IMG/VR virus record: IMGVR_UViG_3300042350_004528
Location: 62,001 to 126,000 of that record
Reading direction: 5' to 3' (one strand)
Length of the DNA stretch: 64,000 bases
Source of the DNA: a virus
The translations under genes and the position numbers were made by a program. Shown here one piece after another: positions 52,739 to 60,524 of this stretch; position 1 is the first letter of the stretch; each line of letters starts with the position of its first letter. The notes below the pieces were generated by a model. It saw nothing but the letters and a program-made list of their open reading frames with translations, ran no database searches and was not told where the DNA came from.

Positions 52739-54675
52739 TGAGTCAACAAAGTGAAATATTTTCAAGGTATCGATCACTTTTTAACAGTAGTTCAGTTAGA
52801 CCTCTTGAAAGTGAAACTTCAAGAAAGTTAAACAACATGGACTTTGTTGATTTTTTATTTGAATTAGTAAAAGCGACAAAAGGTCAAAAACAATTTAAAA
52901 ACATTATACTAAAAGGTAGTTTATCTAAACTAAAAAAAAGTGATGAATTAAATAAAACTATAAAAAAAGCTTTATTATCTCAGTTTGGTTGTGATGATAC
53001 TTTAATTATTCCAACGAAATACACAACTAAGTCATCGCTTGGAATCGAATTAGATAAAGGAGAAATTGATCCTTTTGGTATGTTTGGTATTGATCCAGAT
53101 AGTCAAGTTGGTAGATTGATGTACGAAGGTAACGACCCCAAAAAACACATTAATTACTTATTATTTAAATCTCAGGGGGTTGGCGCTATAAACCCAGTTG
53201 AGATAAATTATGAGGGCAGAGTTTTGTTTCGAATATACGCAAAAACACCAAACACACTTGTTTTTAAATTTGGGGAGTTTTACGAAAATAAACTTTACGT
53301 TGAGTGGTTAAGTGATTATATAGAGGCTATGCAACCAATATTTAACACAGTTAATTTTACAACAATATTAACTGATATTATTACTGGAGCAATTTCTTTA
53401 AAGGCCAATAAAAACAAAATAGAAATCAGAAAACAGAGTGGTGTTATCAAAGCTCTGCAAAAAATATTTGGTTTTTGTTCAGAATCCGATGATAATGCTG
53501 GTGCACCAAACCAACCAACTAATAATATATTAAAAGACCCATTATTACAAAATTCAAATTTTAATGGTGAAAATATTATTGGGAATCAAAGTGGCTTGGG
53601 TGACTTTAACAACGCAAACCAACCAAGTGATGACCCTTTTGATTTTGATTTTAATGATTTGGATGATATTGAGCGAGATGCTGATTTAAAGTCTAGGGGT
53701 GTTATTCGGTTTTCTACCTGTGGTGATTTAGATTTGGATATAAATCCAGATGATATTGTAAGTGGTTTAGAATTATTATTTGCTAACGCCGATCAAAATA
53801 ATGTTTACAGTTATGATGGTACAGTAAATAATGAACTCCCAGAAACCGCCACAACCAATCCGTTGTATGATAATTCACAAATCCTACCAAATTCGGACAA
53901 AGCTGCGGATTTTTTTGACAATGCGTTAAAAAATGGTGCAAATAACGCAATAAATCAGGGTGAGACAAATATTATTATTGATTTACCTACAATGAACGCT
54001 GAATTACAGTTAAACATTTTAAAAGCGATACCATATGCGTTAATGCAAATGGTTTTAAGCCCAAAGGTTGTCCTAGTACCCAAACTATTTACGGTATTGA
54101 GTGGCGACACAGGAAAAAAATCGCCAAATGATTTTATAAAAAGTATGATGCCATCTATTTCAAAAATAGGTGAGAACATAACAAGTATGTTAATACAAAA
54201 TATATTTGACGCAATAAAATCGGATCTAACTAGATTAGCTGGAGAATTGGCGATCGCATATCTGAAACAGCGTGGCATGGATTATTTGGCAACCTTAAGA
54301 TCATTATTAAGTTTACTTGGTTTATTTAGTGGTGGTGGCGGGGGCTGTGGGGGTGTTTTAGATAAGTTATTAAAACTATTAAAACTATCAAATTTTGGCC
54401 CGATGCCAATGTTACCACCACCATTAGTACTTATTGCTGGTGCTATAAAACCTGGAATGAACAGCGTGTCAATGATAAACGACATCAAATCTAGTTTAAC
54501 CGAAAAAGGTATAGAAACCGCACCAACATTACCTGATGGCACACCAAACAATATGATGATCGCAATAGAAGAAACTGTTAAAACAATGGTTACACACATT
54601 AAAACAAATTCGACCATACAAACTTTTGGTATATCTGCGGTTGGCCCAGTTCAGGGGTATGGTCAAATTCAATAG
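52738..54675 (+). CDS. Unknown structural protein of the baseplate operon (645 aa)
   Basis: Residues 1-330 contain EIFSRYRSLFNSSSVRPLES, FVDFLFELVKATKGQKQFKN and FKFGEFYENKLYVEWLSDYI; the middle is Asp/Asn-rich and probably disordered (FDFDFNDLDDIERDADLKS). The C-terminal 150 residues have hydrophobic helices, a Gly-rich turn (LGLFSGGGGGCGGVLDKL) and PMPMLPPPLVLIAGAIKP, reminiscent of membrane-active or hub tail proteins. No family recognised. Its position before the gp5-like spike gene suggests a baseplate hub component (inference). Confidence 0.55.
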   Translation: MSQQSEIFSRYRSLFNSSSVRPLESETSRKLNNMDFVDFLFELVKATKGQKQFKNIILKGSLSKLKKSDELNKTIKKALLSQFGCDDTLIIPTKYTTKSSLGIELDKGEIDPFGMFGIDPDSQVGRLMYEGNDPKKHINYLLFKSQGVGAINPVEINYEGRVLFRIYAKTPNTLVFKFGEFYENKLYVEWLSDYIEAMQPIFNTVNFTTILTDIITGAISLKANKNKIEIRKQSGVIKALQKIFGFCSESDDNAGAPNQPTNNILKDPLLQNSNFNGENIIGNQSGLGDFNNANQPSDDPFDFDFNDLDDIERDADLKSRGVIRFSTCGDLDLDINPDDIVSGLELLFANADQNNVYSYDGTVNNELPETATTNPLYDNSQILPNSDKAADFFDNALKNGANNAINQGETNIIIDLPTMNAELQLNILKAIPYALMQMVLSPKVVLVPKLFTVLSGDTGKKSPNDFIKSMMPSISKIGENITSMLIQNIFDAIKSDLTRLAGELAIAYLKQRGMDYLATLRSLLSLLGLFSGGGGGCGGVLDKLLKLLKLSNFGPMPMLPPPLVLIAGAIKPGMNSVSMINDIKSSLTEKGIETAPTLPDGTPNNMMIAIEETVKTMVTHIKTNSTIQTFGISAVGPVQGYGQIQ

Positions 54676-54685
54676 TCAAGTATTT

Positions 54686-54898
54686 ATGAAAAACGAAAAG
54701 TTACAAGAAATTATAGATAATTGCAAAAACAAACCAAATAAAGATTTGGCAAATGTTTTAGTTACGCTTGAAGTTGATTTTAATAATATTAAATCAACAA
54801 TACTAGAATTAACAGAAACATTAAAAGAACTTGAAATTACATATGATACTGTATACGATGAATTACAAAAGAGATTAAAATTTGAAGATAAAAAATGA
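54686..54898 (+). CDS. Small helical protein (70 aa)
   Basis: I use the ATG at 54686 (MKNEKLQEIIDNCKNKPNKD), since the longer version would overlap the preceding gene's end. It forms a heptad-like coiled coil (VLVTLEVDFNNIKSTILELT, then LKELEITYDTVYDELQKRL). Such short coiled coils near spike genes are often chaperones or trimerisation factors. Its end overlaps the spike gene's start by 4 bp. TATTTAT directly precedes and includes part of the start codon; a promoter use is doubtful. Confidence 0.5.
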   Translation: MKNEKLQEIIDNCKNKPNKDLANVLVTLEVDFNNIKSTILELTETLKELEITYDTVYDELQKRLKFEDKK

Positions 54899-56529
54899 AG
54901 GCCGATTATAAAATAGGTGTATGTTTTGACAATGAAGATCCTAAGAATTTAGGTAGGATCAGAGCAATTCCTATTGATATTTTGGGTAAATTTGCGACAT
55001 TAAAAGACATAAAGGATTATATAAAAAGAGAGGATGATAAAGCCATAGCCGCTCTAAAATATAATCCTTGGTATTCGACTAAATATCAAAATTTTAAAGA
55101 AAAAGACAAATATGTTTGCGAACCATTTTTACCAAAAAATATTGGTGTTACGCCAAATACGGGTCAATTAGTCAAAATAATAACATATGAGGATTTAGAT
55201 CAAAAACTTGAATTTATTGGGCCGTATACGATAGATCAAATAACTCTTACTGAAGAATATAGAAATGTCGTAAGTAATTTACAAAAAACTTTACCAATAT
55301 CAGATGTTTTACCCAAAAAGGGTAAAACATTTATATCTGGGTACTCAAACGAACAAATTATTCTGGGTGATAATGAATTTTTAATTAGATTAGATCATAT
55401 AAATGGCGGAGAAAAAACGAGAAAAACCAGTTATCCGTTTATACAATTATCACAATTTTTTAATAGTTACGATGTTAAAGAAAAAACAACAACTATTATA
55501 GAAACACCAGACATTCCAATTGATTTTATTTGTGAGTTATTTTTACAATATTCACCAAAAAAAAATTCGAATGAAAAAAACTTTACAGCTGAGGTTATCT
55601 TATATGATGCTTCAAAGCAAATAAATAGAAGAGGTGAGATAGGTTTAACCAAAGACACCTACTCCCCTGCGACACAATATATAACAAATTCATATACAAA
55701 TTATGTTGTTAAACATTATATAAACTCATCTAATGGGGCTGAATTTATAAAAATTATTGAAGATATAATATCTGGGTATAATTCTGGTGGTTTAATAAAA
55801 TACTACGATGTAAATAACACATCATCAGAACAAAAAACTGAAAATAATAGTGCAACAATAATTGTATATAACAATGTACCAGCTACGCCAAACGCTGGGG
55901 GTGCTTTAGGCGACTCAAATATTGTATCAAACATTAAAAGTTGGTTATTTAGACTAACTCCTGGTACAAAATTAACTAATTACCTTGGCAATCTAACGCA
56001 ACCTAATTTACCCGCTAATAATATTGAAACTATTAGATACAAAGATTATGTTAAATTAGATTCGTTAATATCAAAGTATACCGTTGATAAAAAATATGGT
56101 AACTTGGCGATCAATAATTCAAAAACAACAACCGTCAAAAAACCAGTCGCTGAATCTTTAAACAAACCACAATCGGTACATACAATTTATTCTGACAAAT
56201 TTTTATTTTTAAGTAGTTTAAATTCTTTAAATATTATTGATAATTTAAATTTTGACGGACTACCATCCGATAAAATAGCTGAAATTTTAAGCGGATTAAA
56301 TCAAAATGCGAGAACATATGGGTTTATTAGGGGTGAAAAATTAATGGAATTACTTAATGAGATTTTAGATATGTTTAAAAAACATGGTCATCAAGCTGGT
56401 GTAGACCCAACAGCCTCAATAATTCAATCAACACAAGAAGCTGTTGAAAATATAAAAAAGAAAATAAAGGATGAATTAAAGGAAGGTCAAAATAATGTGA
56501 TAATCAATCATAACTTAAGACTTAATTAA
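54895..56529 (+). CDS. gp5-like central spike/baseplate hub protein (OB-fold)
   Basis: The N-terminus is the OB-fold of phage spike proteins: YKIGVCFDNEDPKNLGRIRA followed by IPIDIL, matching the G-V-x-N-x-D-P-x-x-x-G-R-V consensus of gp5/VgrG-like proteins. After residue 120 it continues with CEPFLPKNIGVTPNTGQLVK and ITYEDLDQKLEFIGPY, completing the fold. The middle and C-terminus (Asn-rich, with MELLNEILDMFKKHGHQ near residues 480-500) have no lysozyme motif, unlike T4 gp5. The final segment INHNLRLN may be a helix start. It likely sits at the tail tip. Confidence 0.65.
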   Translation: MKADYKIGVCFDNEDPKNLGRIRAIPIDILGKFATLKDIKDYIKREDDKAIAALKYNPWYSTKYQNFKEKDKYVCEPFLPKNIGVTPNTGQLVKIITYEDLDQKLEFIGPYTIDQITLTEEYRNVVSNLQKTLPISDVLPKKGKTFISGYSNEQIILGDNEFLIRLDHINGGEKTRKTSYPFIQLSQFFNSYDVKEKTTTIIETPDIPIDFICELFLQYSPKKNSNEKNFTAEVILYDASKQINRRGEIGLTKDTYSPATQYITNSYTNYVVKHYINSSNGAEFIKIIEDIISGYNSGGLIKYYDVNNTSSEQKTENNSATIIVYNNVPATPNAGGALGDSNIVSNIKSWLFRLTPGTKLTNYLGNLTQPNLPANNIETIRYKDYVKLDSLISKYTVDKKYGNLAINNSKTTTVKKPVAESLNKPQSVHTIYSDKFLFLSSLNSLNIIDNLNFDGLPSDKIAEILSGLNQNARTYGFIRGEKLMELLNEILDMFKKHGHQAGVDPTASIIQSTQEAVENIKKKIKDELKEGQNNVIINHNLRLN

Positions 56530-56542
56530 AATATTTATATTT

Positions 56543-58108
56543 ATGGGAATTTACCGCACATATTTTGACAAGAATAATACGATAGTAAAAGATTCTTTAG
56601 TTAATACAGGCAGAAACCAGGTTTCTGAGCTATACTTTGGTGATAAAGTAAGTAGATTTTTATTTTACTGTTCATTTGATGAGATAAAAAAGAAAGTTGA
56701 AAACAAAGAAATTATCATCAATAATGATGTTAAACATTATTTAAGAATAAAAAATACATCAAATTTTGATGTGTCACCTTTTTTATCCGATAGTAACAAT
56801 CTAGTTTTTACGGATAAATATAGATCCTCTTCATTTGATTTAGAATTAAAACCAGTTAAAGAATTTTGGGATGAGGGTATGGGGTATGATTTCCAACTTA
56901 GCCCATTTTCGAGACCCCAAGACCGCGATTTTAATGAAGAACCGTCAAACTGGTTTAATGGTACCTATGTTAATGAATTTTTAACACCTGGTGTTACATT
57001 AGGTAATAGATTAGCCCTACAACATTTCGATAGGGGTAATGAGGATGTTTTAATGGACATCACTGATTTCGTTAATGATGTGATAACTACTGGGACAACA
57101 ACAGGTATAACAACTGGAATCACAACAGGTATAACAACTGGGATTACTACGGGCATCACCACTGGAATCACAACTGGGGTTACCAGCGGGATTACCACTG
57201 GAATCACAACAGGTATAACAACTGGGATTACCACTGGAATCACAACAGGTATAACAACTGGTATTACTACGGGAGTAACAAGTAGTTACAATGGTTTTTG
57301 TTTAAAATACACAGACCCGTATGAATCTTTGGTTTTTGATGATTCTAGAGCGTATGTTTTAGGGTTATTTACAAAATACACACAAACATTTTTTGAACCG
57401 TTTATTGAAACACACTACAATGATCATATTGTCGATGATAGAGTTGATTTCTTTTTAAATAAATTAAATAGATTGTATCTTTATGTTAATATTGACGGAA
57501 AACTGACTAACTTGGATGAATTACCAACATTTACAATAAATGGGGTTGTAACAATAAACCCATTTATAGTTAAACAACAAACAAAGGGTGTTTATTACGT
57601 TGAATTTTTCGCATCAAGTGAGGTGTATGACTCTTATACTGAATATAAAGATGTTTGGTCTAACATAAAAATTAATGGTGTTAACAGACCAGATATAAGA
57701 TTACGCTTCGTGCCAAAAGAAGACAACGATTACTACCAACTCGGTTCTGATGTCTCGGAACCAATTAGATATGGGATATCAGTTAGCGGTATTAAAAGAG
57801 AAGAAAAGGTTAATCAAGGTGAAAAAAGACGTGTCAACGTTCACCTCAGAAAGCCATATACAGTTGAACAACAAGATGTAAAAACAAATGTATATTACAA
57901 ATTGTATATTAAACAAGGGCCAAATGTTATTGATATACTTGATTGGCAACCAGTTAACAAACTATATAATTCGAATACCTTTAATATCGATACAACCTGG
58001 TTGGTGCCACAAGTATATTACGTTGACATTAAAGTCGAAAGAAATGATGAAATTAATGTCTATAACGAAGAATTAAAATTCACTGTATTAAGTAAATTAA
58101 AAGGATAA
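56543..58108 (+). CDS. Virion protein with sixteen TGIT repeats
   Basis: A 521-residue structural-type protein. The start GIYRTYFDKNNTIVKDSLVN with LVNTGRNQVSELYFGDKVSR and the DVLMDITDFVND/FCLKYTDPYESL pair around the insert suggest a beta-sandwich (DNRLRE-like) virion domain. Residues 183-246 are a run of sixteen tetrapeptides, mostly TGIT, coded by 12-bp tandem units; two later beta domains follow (PTFTINGVVTINPFIVKQQ, KRRVNVHLRKPYTVEQQDV). It lies in the baseplate operon after the spike gene. Receptor or fibre roles are possible; no enzymatic motif. Confidence 0.6.
   Translation: MGIYRTYFDKNNTIVKDSLVNTGRNQVSELYFGDKVSRFLFYCSFDEIKKKVENKEIIINNDVKHYLRIKNTSNFDVSPFLSDSNNLVFTDKYRSSSFDLELKPVKEFWDEGMGYDFQLSPFSRPQDRDFNEEPSNWFNGTYVNEFLTPGVTLGNRLALQHFDRGNEDVLMDITDFVNDVITTGTTTGITTGITTGITTGITTGITTGITTGVTSGITTGITTGITTGITTGITTGITTGITTGVTSSYNGFCLKYTDPYESLVFDDSRAYVLGLFTKYTQTFFEPFIETHYNDHIVDDRVDFFLNKLNRLYLYVNIDGKLTNLDELPTFTINGVVTINPFIVKQQTKGVYYVEFFASSEVYDSYTEYKDVWSNIKINGVNRPDIRLRFVPKEDNDYYQLGSDVSEPIRYGISVSGIKREEKVNQGEKRRVNVHLRKPYTVEQQDVKTNVYYKLYIKQGPNVIDILDWQPVNKLYNSNTFNIDTTWLVPQVYYVDIKVERNDEINVYNEELKFTVLSKLKG
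57089..57280 (+). repeat. Sixteen 12-bp in-frame tandem units (TGIT repeats)
   Basis: The block encodes TGTT, six TGIT, TGVT, SGIT, six TGIT and TGVT. Units differ mainly at third codon positions, so they are older than a recent expansion. Because each unit is 12 bp, changes in copy number keep the frame. Confidence 0.9.
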
Positions 58109-58509
58109 TGGTACTCACATATATTAACCCACTTAGTAAAAACTATAAAGGTCAATACACTTACGAGTTTATATTTTCAAAAACAAATGAAATAAACTTT
58201 GGTGATGATTGGGACGTTTCTCCAGCCGCTAGTGGAACGCTAACACCGCCACCAATTGATGACATCGAAACTGTGGCTATACTAAAGACAAATGATATTG
58301 AATTGGATTTGGCAATTTATTCCGATAATTTTTCAATGTATGATTGCGTTGAAAACGTAATAGCTATGGGTTGGGAAAAAGAGTCACCCAATAATGAGGT
58401 TAGACTTGTGTTTCATTTTGGTGAATCCTATGAGAGTGTGAAAGAAAAACTATACAGTAGAGATAAAATAATTATAATGATAAAAACTCCAGAAAATGAA
58501 GAAATCTGA
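58108..58509 (+). CDS. Small virion protein (133 aa)
   Basis: Starts on the last base of the previous stop. Beta-rich: VLTYINPLSKNYKGQYTYEF, IDDIETVAILKTNDIELDLA and YDCVENVIAMGWEKESPNNE. It has the shape of a small fibre or baseplate-associated protein and may be a counterpart of the 29168 gene product. No recognised family. Its end overlaps the following gene by 14 bp. Confidence 0.55.
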   Translation: MVLTYINPLSKNYKGQYTYEFIFSKTNEINFGDDWDVSPAASGTLTPPPIDDIETVAILKTNDIELDLAIYSDNFSMYDCVENVIAMGWEKESPNNEVRLVFHFGESYESVKEKLYSRDKIIIMIKTPENEEI

Positions 58510-59185
58510 TTTTATACAAAAATTAAAAGAAAATAAAGAAGTACCGAGTGTGGGTGACATTGAAAAAGCCTCACAAAATGTTGAAAAAATGGGTGCGGTT
58601 GTAAAACAATTTGGTGACCACCTTCAATCTTTAAAAGACATGGGTGTTTTGGGTGAAGATTTTGACGCATCAAAAGATTATGAATCTGAGACCGAATTTT
58701 TTAGTGACATGATCGATCATTTGATGTATAAAAAATACAAAATGACTTATTTTAAACCCGTTGAAAAAAAACAACTTGAAACTAAACCTAACGAGCCAGA
58801 AATTAATGACCCACAATTAAAAATTGATTTCCCAAAAGAAAAAACTTTCGAACCAGAAAAAGAGGAGGAAATAAAACCAATCTCACAAATGTCAGATTCG
58901 GAGTTTAAAGAGACTATGGATAAAAAATTGATGTTTGGTGGGGATGGTTCAATATTTTATGTGGTAAATTTAATTAAAAAAGGGGTTGAAGAGCTTAAAA
59001 ATAACCCAGATTCTGGAAAAAACGCATTAAGACCCGCTTATATAGCATTACAAGACATAATTAGAAAAAATCTTGAAGAAAATTTTGCGGATTCAAAAAT
59101 CTTCACTATTATTGCGGAGGCGGAAACGCCAAAAATCAGTAAAAAAGAAATTTTAGAATACTTAAACCGCAATGAACATGAGTAA
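58496..59185 (+). CDS. Charged protein, possible scaffold or regulator (229 aa)
   Basis: The N-terminal half is helical (MKKSDFIQKLKENKEVPSVG, DIEKASQNVEKMGAVVKQFG); residues 95-150 are Pro/Glu/Lys-rich and disordered (PNEPEINDPQLKIDFPKEKT); the C-terminal half is helical again (YVVNLIKKGVEELKNNPDSG). No domain is recognised. Highly charged, flexible proteins of this kind near tail and head genes often are scaffolds or adaptors. Confidence 0.5.
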   Translation: MKKSDFIQKLKENKEVPSVGDIEKASQNVEKMGAVVKQFGDHLQSLKDMGVLGEDFDASKDYESETEFFSDMIDHLMYKKYKMTYFKPVEKKQLETKPNEPEINDPQLKIDFPKEKTFEPEKEEEIKPISQMSDSEFKETMDKKLMFGGDGSIFYVVNLIKKGVEELKNNPDSGKNALRPAYIALQDIIRKNLEENFADSKIFTIIAEAETPKISKKEILEYLNRNEHE

Positions 59186-59294
59186 TACAAAAGAAAAAGA
59201 GGCCCCAGTTATCATTCCGACAACTACGCCAACAGAAGATCCGTCAAAGATCAAATTCCCAAAACCGAATGTTTTACCAAAACCTCAGGCATAA
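59172..59294 (+). CDS. Tiny Pro/Thr-rich protein (40 aa)
   Basis: A short frame beginning ATGAACATG at 59172 (or the second ATG at 59178) overlaps the previous gene by 14 bp. Product is Pro- and Thr-rich (EAPVIIPTTTPTEDPSKIKF, KPNVLPKPQA). It is supported only by tight coupling and lack of other coding use of the gap; it may be a real small virion protein. Confidence 0.4.
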   Translation: MNMSNTKEKEAPVIIPTTTPTEDPSKIKFPKPNVLPKPQA

Positions 59295-59295
59295 A

Positions 59296-59327
59296 TTTGG
59301 TTATTAAATTTTTTTTGCTTATCTTTG
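59296..59327 (+). promoter_or_regulatory. Early promoter of Bacteroidetes type before the 59357 gene
   Basis: TTTG (59296-59299), 20-bp spacer, TATCTTTG (59320-59327). The -7 box and spacer are the same as in the polymerase promoter at 29582. The last base of the -7 box is also the first base of the terminator stem. Confidence 0.75.
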
Positions 59328-59356
59328 CCCTATAAATAAAAATATAGGGCTTTTTT
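59327..59356 (+). terminator. Terminator hairpin overlapping the early promoter
   Basis: GCCCTATA (59327-59334) pairs with TATAGGGC (59343-59350), loop of 8, then six T and the ATG at 59357. RNA entering from the late operon forms the whole stem; RNA started at the overlapping promoter would begin inside the left arm. Confidence 0.65.
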
Positions 59357-60496
59357 ATGGAAAAAACTGAAAGACAATCGAATATCGACCTAACTGGATA
59401 TCCTAAGTTGATAAACAACGATATTCTAAACAAAATCGCTAATAGACGCCATCCTATGGCTAAAATGCCATATTATCACAAAAAAAATGAACCACAAAAA
59501 CTTCACGAAGAAGATATAATTGAGGATCGTTTTAAAGGTTTAGTCGATTCCTACACCAACACATTTGGCGGTAGTAAGGAACATATTAACCAGATTCGTG
59601 TCATGATGAACGCTGGGGCCAATGGTATGGAAATAATGCGCTCAGAGAAACCAAAACGCAGAGAGTTGGTTAGCTTAGTTGAACGGATTATGCGAGAAGA
59701 ATTTAATATTGATCGTGATGAGGTTTTATTTGACTTGGAAATTGTTGATGTCGGTTCGTGTGAACTTCCAGACGAAATGGATACCGAAAAAGAAATTAAG
59801 GATGATTTCGAACAAACCGATGATTTTGATATACTAAAGAAAAGGACTATTAACGCTTTTTCTCAAGGAGCTGCGTTGGCATCACATTATATTTTTCATA
59901 TGTATAAGAATGATTTTGAACGAATATGTCCAGATATCACTCCAACATACCAAAGAGCGCTTATAGCAAACGATTTGTTTTACTTTATGTTAGATGACAG
60001 TAGTTTACAAAGCCAACTTTGTGGTGGCGAAAGTGGCGCCAACGCGGGGTATTGTCGTTTAAATTTTGATGGTGATATACCTGTTATTGAAGCTAAAGCA
60101 ATTAGTGCACCGATACTACTACATGAAGTTACAAAAGCCCTAATAACATTTTTTTCGATTCCAGGTATTCAAAACATGGATAAAGAAACTATTGATGAAA
60201 CGGATTATGTGATGGCTGAATTGTGGGATATTCGTTTTGGTACAACACTTTGGGTTAATTTCCACTCACTTATAGATGAAAGAGATTATGACATTAAAAA
60301 ATTAATCTTTGTTGAAGTATTTAAAATGGATTCAGAGATGTTTGTTAAAGACTTCATGTACAATGTCATGAATAAACCCGAATTAGCTAAAAAAGAGATT
60401 GATTTTATCGTTAGAAAAATCAGAAATAAAATCACCGAATACCAATTTGAAAAGGATTCTGACGGTATCGACTTGTCCGATTTGGGTATTTTCTAA
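59357..60496 (+). CDS. Unknown protein (379 aa) under an early promoter
   Basis: Acidic, no signal peptide. The N-terminal part has IDLTGYPKLINNDILNKIAN and MRSEKPKRRELVSLVERIMR; the middle has DDFDILKKRTINAFSQGAAL, APILLHEVTKALITFFSIPG, and the C-terminal region is helical (DSEMFVKDFMYNVMNKPELA). The HEVTKAL segment lacks the second His of a zinc-protease HExxH motif. I do not recognise the family. It is placed directly before the terminase, with an early promoter, so an early DNA-packaging or host-takeover role cannot be told apart by sequence. Confidence 0.65.
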   Translation: MEKTERQSNIDLTGYPKLINNDILNKIANRRHPMAKMPYYHKKNEPQKLHEEDIIEDRFKGLVDSYTNTFGGSKEHINQIRVMMNAGANGMEIMRSEKPKRRELVSLVERIMREEFNIDRDEVLFDLEIVDVGSCELPDEMDTEKEIKDDFEQTDDFDILKKRTINAFSQGAALASHYIFHMYKNDFERICPDITPTYQRALIANDLFYFMLDDSSLQSQLCGGESGANAGYCRLNFDGDIPVIEAKAISAPILLHEVTKALITFFSIPGIQNMDKETIDETDYVMAELWDIRFGTTLWVNFHSLIDERDYDIKKLIFVEVFKMDSEMFVKDFMYNVMNKPELAKKEIDFIVRKIRNKITEYQFEKDSDGIDLSDLGIF

Positions 60497-60504
60497 AATA
60501 AAAG

Positions 60505-60512
60505 TATTTATA
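60505..60512 (+). promoter_or_regulatory. Late promoter TATTTATA before the terminase gene
   Basis: AAGTATTTATATGAAAA, ending 12 nt before the GTG start of the terminase at 60525. It separates the packaging genes from the early gene upstream. Confidence 0.55.
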
Positions 60513-60524
60513 TGAAAATACTTT

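Noticed and set aside
54681-54688. TATTTATG late promoter at the start of the 70-residue protein
   Set aside because: It includes the start codon itself, leaving no room for a transcript start before it.
56532-56539. Late promoter TATTTATA before the 56543 gene
   Set aside because: Only 3 nt from the start codon, so transcripts would begin inside the gene; chance occurrence in AT-rich DNA is more likely.
56965-57243. Minus-strand frame with VIPV repeats
   Set aside because: It is the antisense reading of the TGIT repeat array and has no start or operon support.
57089-57280. CRISPR array
   Set aside because: The 12-bp units are in a reading frame, without spacers.
59357-60496. Zinc metalloprotease from an HEVTK segment
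   Set aside because: The second histidine of HExxH is absent and no third ligand is visible.
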